A program made the position numbers and the translations under genes. Shown in pieces: positions 33,895 through 45,589 of a stretch of 64,000 nucleotides of DNA (position 1 is its first letter; each line of letters starts with the position of its first letter). This stretch comes from Undaria pinnatifida. Taxonomy: Eukaryota; Sar; Phaeophyceae; Laminariales; Alariaceae. The stretch is taken from positions 9,744,699 to 9,808,698 of the forward strand of contig JABAKD010000026.1 in assembly GCA_012845835.1 (NCBI GenBank), given 5' to 3'. The notes beneath the pieces were generated by a model. That model made no database searches. It saw nothing but the letters and a program-made list of their open reading frames with translations, and was not told the origin of the DNA.

Positions 33895-34375
33895 TGTTGT
33901 TGTTGTTTTCACATTAGCTCGCATAATCAAGTCCGTGGTCACAGGACAGGCTCCAGTCACTCTGGAGCTGAGGAATAGCCCAGGAAAAACTACGAACAAT
34001 CCAAAGGTGGTGCACCCATATATTACAGCTGACGTAATTCATGCCTCCACCAGAAACATATTAAAGTGAAATCGGGAGTCAGCCTACGATGTGCCAGGTC
34101 CATGCTGGTGCATACGTCTCACTACTCGCGCCTGGAAAACCGACTATACACCGCTTGCTACCCCAGAAAGACTACCACGTATAGATTGCACGTAGTACCT
34201 ATCACCACGTATACGCACGACAGACGCAAGTCAATTGGAATAAAAAAACAAAGAAAAGAAAAAAAGAATCAAAACGAAAAGAAGGCGAAAAACAAAAAGG
34301 AAAGGAAGACGAGAAAGGCAAAAAAAGACAAGTCGAGAAGAGGAAGCAAGGAAAGGAAGAAATAGAAAATGTCAT
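33895..34375 (+). repeat. Repeat C, copy 2
   Basis: Same order and orientation as 18870-19290. The A-rich end (34235-34365) is expanded into a long AAG/AAAG purine run. Confidence 0.8.
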
Positions 34376-34489
34376 ACTAGCAGACACTAGGAACTGACCA
34401 AAAGAGACCTTGGGCTCATATACAGGGTATCAAGCGCATCATCAATGGCACAGGGGAGAGAACGCAACAAGACGAAGAAGCGAGGGCGG

Positions 34490-35256
34490 TCTTACGCTAT
34501 CTTGTGACGGCCCCTAAAAGGCCAACAAATTTTAAGACGATGATGGCCAGACCGAGACTTCAGTCTCTTGGACGGGACGCCCCCACTTCCCCCATCCCCT
34601 CTTTTGCCCCCTCCCCCCGGCCACTGAGAGATACCGACGGTGGATGGCGCTGATGCAGCTTTTGTGCGTCGCTCTACAGCTCTGCGTCTCTTCGTCTCAT
34701 GCCAATTCCACATGAACAACTCGGCTCCCTCCTCTACTCTTCGAAACCATCTGCCGGCCTTCTGAGCAGCATTTCGCCACCCTTCGAATTTCATTCCAAC
34801 GACCGACATATCCTCCTTCACATGAGCCAGCCAGTCCTTCTCTTGCCCCCCTGAGTAGCCCTTACCCCTAACAAGCTCCTCAAGATCACCCTCTGGGGCA
34901 GACGCTCCTCCCCCATACGTGCTACAAATCCCGCAAACAATGCCCTCCGTTTGCGCACTATCGCCTCTATGCGCTCGGAAGCTGTCTTGGCAAGCGCGTC
35001 AGCGAACAATAGGGTGTGGTCGTCGCGCTTCTGTTTCCGACATCCGAGGCATCGGAGGAGCATGGAGTGGTGAACCCGTCGTAGCCTGTCATAGTCAGGC
35101 TTGTTCGGGCTCCACGTCATGCAACCGTAAAGTATTGTCTCTACCACCTCGGCTTTCAGCAACTGCACCTTCAACCGTAAGCACACACCCCGGCGATCAT
35201 AGATTTCCATCTTGTACCACTGGAAGCACGCGGAGGCCCCATAAAGAGGCGGCATT
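34490..35256 (-). pseudogene. LINE reverse transcriptase C-terminal part, frameshifted
   Basis: On minus, 35255-34880 encodes a thumb and downstream region: KAEVVETILYGCMTWSP is the (L)LYG.ETW motif of non-LTR retrotransposons. RLRRVHHSMLLRCLG, RKRRALFAGFVARM and ERLPQRV follow, all standard after the RT palm in jockey/CR1-like and related LINEs. The frame shifts near 34875; the continuation (QEKDWLAHVKEDM, then WRNAAQKAGRWFRRVEEG) is in the next register down to about 34492. The catalytic FADD region is absent, so the fragment is 5'-truncated, as is usual for LINEs. A single-base loss would explain the shift. Confidence 0.8.
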
Positions 35257-35340
35257 ATTTCAAAATCAGGGTCTCCGGCATTATTTCAAAATCAAACTCG
35301 ATTGTTCGGTATACCGTATTATGCCGGAGACAGACACCAG
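35257..35340. repeat. Short local duplication at the LINE edge
   Basis: GGCATTATTTCAAAATCA occurs twice (35251 and 35277), with a nearby partial inverted match (TATTATGCCGGAGA). It may mark the LINE insertion boundary. Confidence 0.5.
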
Positions 35341-35635
35341 ACCCCATGAGGTATGTACCTTTCCGTGTTGCAATATTGAACTGCTGTGCTGACATGCTCT
35401 TCGTCTTTGCAACCCAGGAGCTATTTCCTTCAGTGATTTTCACGTTTTGTTGGCGCTGTGGTACGCTGAACATGTTGCTACTTACTGTTGTTGTTATTGT
35501 TGTTACATATTGCGATATATGTGCTCTGAAATTGCATGCTGCTTCAAAATATACCTAATACCTATTGCTCTATGCCGTTGATGGTTTGTTGTGATGTAGG
35601 GTCACCTCCACGTTCTGCATTTTAGGTCTATGTTA

Positions 35636-35965
35636 ATGAAAGCTTCCATTGAATCTTCCATGCCTTCCATGGAAGCTTCCACGGCTGCCGCGGAAGATTT
35701 CGTCGCGTCCATGGACGCTTCCGTGGAAACTTCCATGGAAGTAACTTCCACGCAAGTTTTCGTGGAAACTCCCACGGAAGTTTCTTCCACGGAATACTTC
35801 CACGGAAGCTTTCACAGAAGCTTCCGTTTTCACAGAAGCTTCCGTGGTAGTAAAAAATAGAAATAATAGTAAACCATTTTCTTCCACGGAGGCGTTCAAA
35901 ACAAAATTCCGCGTAAGCTTCCGCGATAGCTTCAGTGAAAGAAAATAACTTCTACGAAAGTTTCT
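35636..35965. repeat. Minisatellite of short palindromes (TTCCA(C/T)GGAAGC)
   Basis: About 25 near-copies of the self-complementary units TTCCACGGAA, TTCCATGGAA and GGAAGCTTCC follow each other at 12-18-bp steps, decaying to the right. Because the unit is palindromic, both strands stay open (plus 35630-35860, minus 35602-35899), and the array could fold into many alternative cruciforms. No gene is called. Confidence 0.85.
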
Positions 35966-35997
35966 GTGAAAGCTTCCGGCATGTGGCTAACATAAAT

Positions 35998-36325
35998 TTA
36001 TATAAAATCATTCCTTGGTGTCATGTATTTATGCAGGAGTTTTTGTCTCGGCCGAAGTATGCGATTCGCGGAACTGGAATTCTTGGTCGAATATAGCTTG
36101 GTTCGAGCGCCGCCTTCGGGGGGCGGCTCCAACGCCCTTCGCCCTGCCGTGTCCGTTCCGCACATCGACGTGAACGCGGACGGGTGCCGAGCGAGACGAG
36201 CGAGGAGTTGCAAAAATACCGCATGTCGAGGAGGAATTTTGGAAAAAATGTTGAATCTTAATGGCTGCAACGCCTGAATGATTTACAAAAATGGCATCAT
36301 TTCCAAACACGGTACGTGATAATAT
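35998..36325 (-). repeat. Block E (reverse) with terminal hairpin
   Basis: Reverse complement of 20336-20640. It ends at the imperfect hairpin ATTTCCAAAC...ATTTGGAAT (36299-36332). Confidence 0.85.
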
Positions 36326-36332
36326 TTGGAAT

Positions 36333-36605
36333 TTTGCGGTGGCATACTCTCGAGCGTTAGTTTCTTTGCTGTACCTGTTACTTTTTTACCTGTTCGTTTG
36401 GTTTCTTGCCCGGCCTTTTTATTGCTTTTTGTTTCTGCTCGTTTTGCCAGATGGAAATTCATTTTTTTAGTGTGGATTCACCTAAAACGTGACAAACGTT
36501 ATCGACGATATCCAACAACTTCGCGACACAAACTACCGACGGCAAAACGGTTCGTGACAAACAACTCCCAAACCATGGAATCATGATATTTTCATGTAAC
36601 AGAAT
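36333..36605. other. Spacer between block E and the ~460-bp array
   Basis: Absent from the 19.6-20.6 kb copy. T-rich, with no gene. Confidence 0.5.
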
Positions 36606-38330
36606 CTCGAGACAAAACCAAGGAGGTAGAGCCGTCTCTTCGGCCTTTGGCCCTGGCTTTAGCATGGCCGCTGACACTCCAGGCAGCCTCTGCTTTAGGC
36701 GTGAACGAGTGCGGTTGGTTCGCAGCGAACTCTCCCGCTGTGCTCGTTTCTATGTGGCCATTGTCCACGCCATTTTATGTCACCTCCCTTCTGTTTCGAG
36801 CTCGTCGTCGTGCCGTCGAGGTACGAGGTAACCCTTACGTGCTGGGTGAGAACAGCAGTATGTACGACGAGCATGAACGCCAACTGACGACATTGGCAAA
36901 GACACAACATCAGGTGCAGCAGCAGTAGCGGAAGGGCGAAACTTCTAGCACATGCTGCATCAACTAGTAGCAACCAGAACCCCAGCAGATAGCTCAAAGT
37001 GCAGTACGAGTGCAGTTGGCAAGTTTAGTCGTACACGCATCACTCTGTCCAATATATGACAAAATCTCGAGACAAAACCAAGCAGGTAGAGCCGTTTCTT
37101 CGGCCTTTGGCCCTGGCTTTAGCATGGCCGCTGACACTCCAGGCAGCCTCTGCTGTAGGCATGAACGAGTGCGGTTGATTCGCAGCGAACTATCACGCTG
37201 TGCTCGCTTCAATGTGGCCATCGTCCATGCCATTTCATGTCACCTCCTTTCTGTTTCGAGCTCGTCGTCGTGCCGTCGAGGTACGAGGAAACCCGTACGT
37301 ACTGGGTGAGAACAGCAGTATGTACGACGAGCATGAACGCCAACTGACAACATTGGCAAGGACACAACATCAGGTGCAGCAGCAGCAGCCGAAGGGCGAA
37401 ACTTCTAGCACATGCTGCATCAACTCGTAGCAACCAGAACCCCAGCAGATAGCTCAAAGTGCAGTACGAGTGCAGTTGGCAAGTTTAGTCGTACACGCAT
37501 CACTCTGTCCAATAGTCTATATATAACAGCATCTCGAGACAAAACCAAGCAGGTAGAGCCGTTTCTTCGGCCTTTGGCCCTGGCTTTAGCACGGCCGCTG
37601 ACACTCCAGGCAGCCTCTGCTTTAGGCGTGAACGAGTGCGGTTGATTCGCAGCGAACTCTCCCGCTGTGCTCGTTTCTATGTGGCCATTGTCCACATTAT
37701 TTTATGTCACCTCCCTTCTGTTTCGAGCTCGTCGTCGTGCCGTCGAGGTACGAGGTAACCCTTACGTGCTGGGTGAGAACAGCAGTATGTACGACGAGCA
37801 TGAACGCCAACTGACGACATTGGCAAAGACACAACATCAGGTGCAGCAGCAGTAGCGGAAGGGCGAAACTTCTAGCACATGCTGCATCAACTAGTAGCAA
37901 CCAGAACCCCAGCAGATAGCTCAAAGTGCAGTACGAGTGCAGTTGGCAAGTTTAGTCGTACACGCATCACTCTGTCCAATATATGACAAAATCTCGAGAC
38001 AAAACCAAGCAGGTAGAGCCGTTTTTTCGGCCTTTGGCCCTGGCTTTAGCACGGCCGCTGACACTCCAGGCAGCCTCTGCTTTAGGCGTGAACGAGTGCG
38101 GTTGATTCGCAGCGAACTATCCCGCTATGCTCGCTTCTATGTGGCCATTGTCCATGCCATTTCATGTCATCTCCTGTTCTGTTTCGAGCTCGTCGTCGTA
38201 CGGTTGAGGTACGAGGAAACCCGTACGTACTGGGTGAGAACAGCAGAATGTACGACGAGCGTGACCGCCAATTGACGACATTGGCAAGGACAAAACAGCA
38301 GGTGTAGCAGCAGTGCGAGTGCCGTTGACA
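36606..38330 (+). repeat. ~460-bp tandem array, four units
   Basis: CTCGAGACAAAACCAAG(C/G) starts at 36606, 37066, 37533 and 37993 (periods 460, 467, 460); the fourth unit is truncated after about 330 bp. Adjacent units differ at a few percent of sites by eye. Units 1 and 3 share private variants (for example ACGACATTGGCAAAGACAC), suggesting amplification in blocks of two. On minus each complete unit keeps a short hydrophobic frame (36695-36997, 37209-37457, 37697-37924). An inverted 1.5-unit copy lies at 19610-20335. Confidence 0.92.
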
Positions 38331-41080
38331 AAACTCCTATTCCCCCCGCTGAGTGTCCCCTGATACCTTATACAAAAATCTCTTATCATTACGCGGAAGT
38401 CCACCACATACAATGGATCTTAACCGCCGTGTGTATAAGTACGACCAACAGACAACAATGTGATAACACAGCAGTACCAGAATGATACACGTACCAAAGC
38501 GTTGTAAACATGGCGTCCCGCATGTTTCCACGTTCACCTCGGCACAACTTGACAATCCAAAGACGTGAAACGGCGCTAGGAATTACTCCCAACAAAGGTG
38601 GAGGAGAGGGGAGGTCAACATAATTTATTCAAAGACCGTGTACAAGTACTAGGTATTCTTCTCCAGCAGTTTGGTCCTGCAGCTGTGTACCACAAACAAC
38701 CTGTAAAACATCATGGCACAGTGTGTATGTGCTGTAATGCGTTGCACCCAGGATACGCATGATGCTTCAAACCGGGCACTGATGGTGACTTTGCGGCGTA
38801 TCTATTCGAAGAAAACACGAACGCTCAGACTCTGTAGCATACGGCGAGATTTCACACTTAATGTATCCGCTTCATTCTGCATACCGACCTCTACAGCGGC
38901 GGAATATTCTATCCACGGGAGCAGGTGCCCTTCTCCGCCTCACTGCATTGTCACCGACTATCACTGCTGTTTCGTTTTTATTATTTTGACTGTAGGGTAC
39001 CAAGTAACACGTATGGTCATAGAAAAACTTAGTATGGAAGTTGGCTGTGGACGTTCTTCGGAAGGTCGACCGGAATAACCCCCCAGCAACCCGCTTGATA
39101 ACACACGACCATGTTGGCATGACATATAGCACGCAGGGTCAAAGCCATTGTAGCCAGGAGTATTACAACTTAATCACCCAACGGCAAGATATAGCGTCAA
39201 TATGATGGGGGAATACGCATCGTAACATAGTGAATTCGGCGTGGGGAATGATGTTTCTAACAGCTCGGTAAAATCTGGCACAACCCACAGCAATGGCCAC
39301 GTCTGAGTCTTGGAGGGCATCTATTCCTCTTGTGTCCTGGAGGACGTGTATTTTTCTTGTGTCCTGGAAGACGTGTATTTTTCTGGAGTGGTGTGGTCCG
39401 GCAGCTAGATCAGGAGTCAACCGGCGGCGTCCGAGTCTACCATGCCAATGATACTGCGGAAAGAAAATCAAAAACAAAAAGTAAAACATATGGCTGCCGT
39501 AGGCTCACTGATGATTTGTATCACAGATGTTCATCTGACACCAAACAAATACCTGCTAGCTTACACTCTGCAACTGTAAAGTGGGAACACGCGGGCGAAA
39601 TATAGCGATTTTGGTGTTATCACGGACACGGTTGTCGGTATCGTGGTCAGTATAGTCAGGAAGATCACAACGTTTCGTACACGGATAGCTAGCGTACAAG
39701 TGCGAGGGTGCACGTAACGTACTATGCTCAAGATAGCGTCCGACATATTCCCACCCGCAGCTCGGCACAACCTGGCACAACCCCGAAGACGAGTCTTGAA
39801 GATATAGCTGAGTACGAGAAAGGTGGAAGAAAGGAGGACACCCCAAAGTTCTGGGAACACGTGTAGGTTTCTCGGGCAGCCTTGCCCGGTGGGTATAGAT
39901 GTGCACGTATTATCGAAAGCCAGCGATGCCTAAAGAGACAGACGCACTGTGCACAACGCATTGCATCCACCATTCGCACCTGAACAAAAATCGAGCTTCG
40001 ATGTTGATGATGGTGCTGGTGTAGAGAACCTCCACGCTTTCCCGCCTAATACCGATTATTCACACTGACTGCGGCCGAAACGTATGCAGTCCTTGAGAAA
40101 CGCTACTGCGGCGGGGTCCGCTATCCACAAGGAAGGGGTCGATCTGGGTATTTTGTGTTTGTGGCCTGTAAAGCCGACAGAGAAGGACAGGCACAACAAA
40201 GAAAGAAGGATCGTCGTTTCGTGGTCAGAAGCTCATTGGCCCACACACCCATTCTTTTGCTGCTTTTGGTTTGGGTTGTCGGGTGTTGATTGGCCACAAT
40301 TAGAGATGTACCCCTTTAAAACAAAAACCCGGTACTCGCGAGTACGAACTCTCTAGGTCAATATCCACTCGTGGCGAATACGAGTTGTATACTTTCAAAT
40401 CCGCGAGTATTTGGGGCTCGAGCACCCGTGAACTCCCGAGTAACGACCTTAGAATCATTAAAAAAACGATTAAGGCCTTCCCCCAACATAAAATGTGCAA
40501 AGGACAAGACACAGCGCGAGAAACAGTACAACGCCGATGTTCAGTCGGGGCTGTTAAGGTTCCGCGGCCTCCCTCCGCTGGAGCGTCACACGAACTCCTT
40601 CACGTGGTGGATAGAGCACAGTGAATCATTCCCTCTTCTCAAAGAGCTGGCATCTGGTTTGTGATATATGCACTTTTTTCCTTGGCAGAGGGCTCTGACC
40701 TTGATGTACAAGTCGACCAGGCCTAGATTGTTACCGAGCGTAGCGCTGTCGCCAGTAAGTGGTCTTTTAGACAACTATTTGGTTTTCCGGTAGAATAGTA
40801 GTTGGTTAGCCCGCTGAAAATGTTCGCCAGCTGTTGCTGTGTGCGTCGTAGCTTATAGCAGAGCTCGTCGAATGTCGTACTTTCGTACGCGTTATAGGGT
40901 GACTTACACCATTGATTGGTCGGGAGAGGGGTACGGTGGTGGCTTCATGGTGTTTGTTTAGGCTTGCCGCCCGTATTTTTGAACGGAATTTTATTGTCTC
41001 TGTTACTATTATAATAATCGTTTCATGTGCTTCCACCTCCCACACCTAGAATGAGTTGCCGGCACATGCGTGGACCATGT
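38331..41080. other. Unassigned stretch, possible diverged duplication
   Basis: Segments at about 38500-38560 and 39730-39790 (TCGGCACAAC.TG.CA) and at 38720-38760 and 39945-39975 (GCA(C/A)TGTG, GCGTTGCA-type) look like an old direct duplication about 1.2 kb apart. At 39330-39370, GTGTCCTGGA.GACGTGTATTTTTCT is tandemly repeated. At 40330-40440, ACTCGCGAGTA-like palindromic motifs recur. No convincing gene: the largest frame (38713-39078, 121 residues) is unrecognised. Confidence 0.4.
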
Positions 41081-41084
41081 ATCT

Positions 41085-41175
41085 ATTTTATAAATATATT
41101 TATGGACGTCAGCCGTGAGTTCGACGAGGTTTGGGTCAGTACTCATCTTTGCAACCTGCGTTGTTGGTACTTATC
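41085..41175 (+). repeat. Diverged relative of the G-tract head terminus
   Basis: ATTTATGGACGTCAGCCGTGAGTTCGACGAGGTTTGGGTCAGTACTCATCTTTGCAA matches, inverted, the end of the 17.04-17.10 kb repeat (GCAAAGATGAGTATTGACC...GACGTCC). This supports a second subfamily of the head. Confidence 0.6.
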
Positions 41176-41609
41176 TTTGTAGCTATTCCCACAGAGGTTT
41201 CCCTCCGCTTCATCTCTTGTTTTTTTTGAAGTTTTCCTGCCGTTTTTCCCATTTCTTTGTGCTTCAATCGCCTACTGATCATGTGCTTCACTTGCCTAGA
41301 ATGCTTTCAAAACGTCCTCGACGGCAGGAAGCACCCCTTTTAACAAAGTGTATATCGTAACAGTTTAGCATGAAACTTTGCGTTAATTTTGGACGGCATT
41401 TCTTTTGTTTGGTCGCGAAATCGTCAATAACATTCTCGACCGAACATTTTTTCGCCCACTTTTTAGTCATCATTGGATAAAGGAACAGAGGCGCCGAACG
41501 TGAAAACCGTACGTGGCTCCGCGTATACCTGAGAATACGCCGGCCGGCGTTGTGGTTTCGTGAGTGTTTTTGTTGAGGTCATTTTTACAAGAAAAAGAAA
41601 TGAAAAATG

Positions 41610-41828
41610 TAACGATAATAAAATAAATGTAAAAATAAAATACGCTCCAGCAGCTGTGACATCGAATATTTTGTCGAAACTCATCTTTGCAAGCTGTGTG
41701 TGATACTCCGATCGCGCGTATTACGAGTTGTGTGTCCTCATTAAGGATATAGGTCAGCGACTCCCCTTCCAACTAGGATTTAGCAATCAGGGTCAACAGG
41801 GTGATGTTAGTCAGTCTGTGCGCGGAAC
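41610..41828 (+). repeat. G-tract family head, truncated
   Basis: The head runs from AAAATACGCTCCAG to GTCTGTGCGCGGA, then switches abruptly to family B sequence at about 41829. Confidence 0.82.
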
Positions 41829-42400
41829 CTGTACTTGCAATGTGCATCTCTGTCTTAGAATTGGCGACGTCAGAGCCCCGTATCGGCACGGTAGAAATCA
41901 TGGGCGTAAAATCGTACATGATGAGCTGGTAACAATGTGAACAGGAAGTACAGGCAGATATGGTAAAATTGCGGTACACCACACTAACAACCTAGTACGC
42001 GGGGAATTTCGTGCTTACCGTCTGCATGATCGCCTCCACACTTATGCCAAGCGAAGTATGACTAATGAAGCAACGTAAGTGAGCACGGGTACCCCAAGCG
42101 TTCGATTCAAAACACCGACGAATTTGCACTTATCCCCCTCGTGCTCAGTGGTAGTGACATTGCCTGGCCTCATCACCTCGCCTGTTGTATTTTTGCAGTA
42201 TGTATCTCTGTCTTGTAACTAGCGACGTCAGATCCCCACACCGGCACAGTCAAAACATGGTGACTACATGGTTGTACTTATCGACTCAGGTATTCTACAT
42301 TGCGATCCATGTACAACAACAAACTTTGAAGTTATAACACGTTTTATACCACGCCTAAAGATTGTGTTGTATACCACACCTACCATGAAATCTACTACAG
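41829..42400 (-). repeat. Family B tail (reverse)
   Basis: Reverse complement of the later part of B (compare 23860-23940 and 23140-23330). It leads directly into the reversed modules at 42400. Confidence 0.7.
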
Positions 42401-43740
42401 AGTAAAAAAAAATGCCAGGCAGGTGATGTAAAGGGATGTATTCGTGCTAAAACCGTCAGATTTGTCCCCTTGAAGGATTTACAGTTTTCGCGCACATATT
42501 GAAGTGTCCACCCGCACCCCCCGCTCCCGATCCCTCTTGTTCAAACGCCCCACCTAAAATCACAATGTGGTAGAAGAGTAGTAAACACTACCAGCCACCT
42601 GATATCACCTCATTATCTTTCTAGCCATCCATGCCGTAGCTCCAATTCATCTCCGCCCCTCACCCCCAACCCCCCCCTCCCCTTTTTTGTCACCTTCCCT
42701 CTTGTTCAAACGGCCCACCTAAACTCGAAAGCAGCCAGAGTAGTAATAAACCCTTCTACGCAATTGATATCGCGGCATTTTCTTTCTAGCCATCCATGAC
42801 GTAGCTTTGATTCATACCCCCCCCCCTCAAACGCCCCAGCCACCCAACGCTTCCTCCTTCTCCGCCACCCGCACGATCGCCTAGACCAAGCACCACGCGT
42901 ATAGCAAGCCCTTACATATATACGACCTAAACCTGGTAACCCCCCCTCTATTTTTTCTTTTCTATTTTTCCACCTATTTTGTTTTGTTTTTTCACCGCTA
43001 CTTCTTGCTCAAACGCTCCACCTAACATCAAAATCTTCTAAAGCAATAACACTTGCACGCAGTTGATATCACCTAATTATCTTTCTTGAGCCGTCCATGC
43101 TGCTACTCCAAGTCATCGCGGCAACGGCCCCTCCTTCCCCACGACCCGCATATCGCCTAGACCTAGCACCACGTGTATTGCCAACCCCTACAACTATGCG
43201 ACCTAATGCTGTTGAAAAACCTTTTTGCTTCCTCCCCCCCCCGATCCGCCACCCTCTCAATCACTCCGCCCTCTTCTCACTGGTTGTACGACGTACATGA
43301 TGTACATGGTAAACTGGTGCATTCGTTCCACAACTGTCAGAATCTCCCTACAAATGATTTATAGTTGCCACGCACAGAGTGAGTTGCGCCGCCCGTCCCC
43401 CCCCCCCTCCTGCTCCCTCTTGTTCGAACCCACACCCCCGAGCTCTTAAAAACTCCGCCCTCCCGTCACCGCTTACACGACATACGGGATGCACTTGATG
43501 AACTGATGCATTTCCCTCCACAGCTGTCAAATTTTGTCCACATCAAAAACGGGTTTTTAGTTTCCACGCACAGACTAACTATCATCATCCTGTTGACCCT
43601 GATAGCTACACTGTAGTTCCAAGGGGAGTCGCCGACCTATATCCTTAATGAGGACACACAACCCGCAATACGCGCGATCGGAGTATCACACAGCTTGCGA
43701 GAATGAGTTTCGACAAAATCTTCGATCTCGCAGCTGTTTG
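42400..43740 (-). repeat. G-tract family, reversed copy
   Basis: Modules in reverse order with shorter C-tracts (42665-42685, 42818-42828, 43400-43410), the head at 43740-43500. Several modules carry T-rich insertions (42950-43000). Confidence 0.87.
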
Positions 43741-43980
43741 TTGTGTATTTACTTTTGCATTATAGCTGCGGGGTGCTCTTGTTTTGCGGTTTTGTTGCGT
43801 TGCTGCTGCTGCTGCTCTGCTGCTGCTCTGCTGCTGCTGCTGTGCTGCTGCTTGCTCTGCTGCATTTTTGCAGTTTTTGTTTTGATTCCGGAGTTATAAC
43901 CGCACCGAACACGGCACAGAATACGTGCTTTTTTTTTCTTCTTCAAACCCGCACGGGTCACCGCACCGTATAATTTTGCG
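43735..43980 (+). repeat. Repeat D with CTG microsatellite
   Basis: The CTG/GCTCTGCTG array at 43793-43862 is flanked by GCATTATAGCTGCGGGGTG on the left and GATTCCGGAGTTATAACCGCACCGAACACGG on the right. The same block, inverted, lies at 48555-48830. It interrupts the head of the adjacent G-tract copy. Confidence 0.8.
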
Positions 43981-44460
43981 ATATATTATAAAAATTAAAA
44001 TACACTCCAGCTGTGAGATCGAAGATTTCGTCGAAACTCATCTTTGCAAGCTGTGTGTGATACTCCGATCGCGCGCATTACGAGTTGTGTGTCCTCATTA
44101 AGGATATAGGTCGGCGACTCCCCTTACAGCTACAGTGTAGCTATCAGGGTCAACAGGATGATTTTAGTCAGTCTGTGCGCGGAAACTATAAAACCCGTTT
44201 CTGAGGGGGACAAAATCTGACAGCTGTGAAGGCAAAGGGGGGGCCTGGTTTTGATCAAAAGCGAGCGGGTTTGGAGGGGGGCGGGGGGAAAGGGGCAATT
44301 TGTGCATGTAACCTATAAATCCTTTCGAGGGGATAAATCTGACGGTTTTGGCACCAGTATATTATTGGGGGCGGGGGGGGAGGGGGGGGGGGTTGGCGCG
44401 GGGGGGGGGGGGGGCAGCTCGATATGTGCCTGGAAACTATACATTATTTCGAGGGGATAT
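43980..44460 (+). repeat. G-tract family, forward copy
   Basis: Head at 43985-44230, then two modules with G-tracts near 44372-44415. Nearly identical in layout to 4560-5080. Confidence 0.87.
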
Positions 44461-44665
44461 ATATAGTTTCCGCGCACAGGCTGCTTAACATCACCCTGTT
44501 GACCCTGATAGCTCCACTGTAGTTGCAAGGGGAGTTGCCGACCTATATCCTTAATGAGGGCACACAATCCGTAATACGCGCGATCGGAGTATCACACACA
44601 GCCTGCAAAGATGAGTTTCGACCGAAGATTAGATCTCACAGCTGGAGTGTATCTATATTTTCATA
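44460..44665 (-). repeat. G-tract family head (reverse), abutting the forward copy
   Basis: The forward module ends at GGGGATATATA and a reversed head begins with TAGTTTCCGCGCACAGG, making a head-facing inverted junction. Confidence 0.82.
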
Positions 44666-44755
44666 ATATATTTTGAAAAACCGCACTGAACCGCATCGTA
44701 TACGACATGAAAAATGACCGAACCGCACTGTATCGTATTTGCATTAAAAAAAAAA
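44666..44755 (-). repeat. ACCGCACCG/ACGGTGCGG motif cluster
   Basis: AACCGCACTGAACCGCATCGTA and related text, the complement of the 29.1-kb array motif. Confidence 0.6.
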
Positions 44756-45485
44756 ATATATAGTCCAGCTGTGAGATTGAAGATTTTGTTGAAACTCCTC
44801 TTTCTTTGCAAGCTTGTATGGGATACTCTGATCTCGCGTATGACGCATATATTATAAAAATGAATATACACTCCATACCATCTGTGAGATCGAAGATTTC
44901 GTCGAAACTCATCTTTAACTTTGCAAGCTGTGTGTGATACTCTGATCGCGCGCATTACGAGTTGTGTGTCCTCATTAAGGATATAGGTCGGTGACTCCCC
45001 TTACAACTACAGTGTAGCTATCAGGGTCAACAGGATGATTTCAGTCAGTGTGTGCGCGGAACCTATAAAACCCTTTTCTGAGGGGGACAAAATCTGACAG
45101 CTGTGAAGGGAAATGTATCCTTCTATCAAGTGAATTTTGTAAGTCGATTAACCGGTGAGGGGGTCGGGCGGAGTTTGAAGGACGTGGGGGCCTGGTTTTG
45201 ATCAAAAGCGAGCGGGTTTGGAGGGGGGGGGGAGGGGGGGGGGGGGGAGGGGGCAATTTGTGCACATATATATAGTATGTAGGGGTTTGCTAAACGTGTG
45301 GTGCTAGGCGATCGTGCGGGTGGTGGGGAAGGAGGGGGCGTTATTGGGGAAGCTAGGGAGGGGGGGGGGGATGCAAGCTACGTCATGGATAGCTGGAAAG
45401 ATAATGACGTGATATCAATTGCTTAGAAGTGTTAATTACTCTGGGGCGTTTAAACAAAAGGGCGTGGAAAAACAGGGGGGTAAAA
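44756..45485 (+). repeat. G-tract family, forward (partial duplicate head)
   Basis: A partial head at 44756-44845, a full head at 44855-45100, then modules with G-tracts at 45222-45250 and 45358-45370. Confidence 0.85.
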
Positions 45486-45589
45486 AGCTGAAGGGTTGAT
45501 GACATCCGGAAACCGCGCCGAACCGCACCGTAGCATTTTTACTCTTTTTCCGACAAAACCACGCATGCATCCAAACCGCACACCGAATA

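Noticed and set aside
35602-35899. Two open frames on opposite strands over the palindromic array
   Set aside because: A palindromic repeat keeps both strands open; this is not evidence of coding.
36695-37924. Repeated hydrophobic ORF (MSYLLGFWLL...) in the ~460-bp units
   Set aside because: Its conservation follows from unit identity. Frame length varies between units, and a stop-free hydrophobic stretch is expected from the composition.
36606-38330. Tandem array considered as CRISPR-like
   Set aside because: Units of ~460 bp with no short repeat-spacer structure in a eukaryotic setting; this is a satellite-like array.
38713-39078. 121-residue plus-strand ORF
   Set aside because: No recognisable domain, and it overlaps an opposite-strand frame of similar quality.
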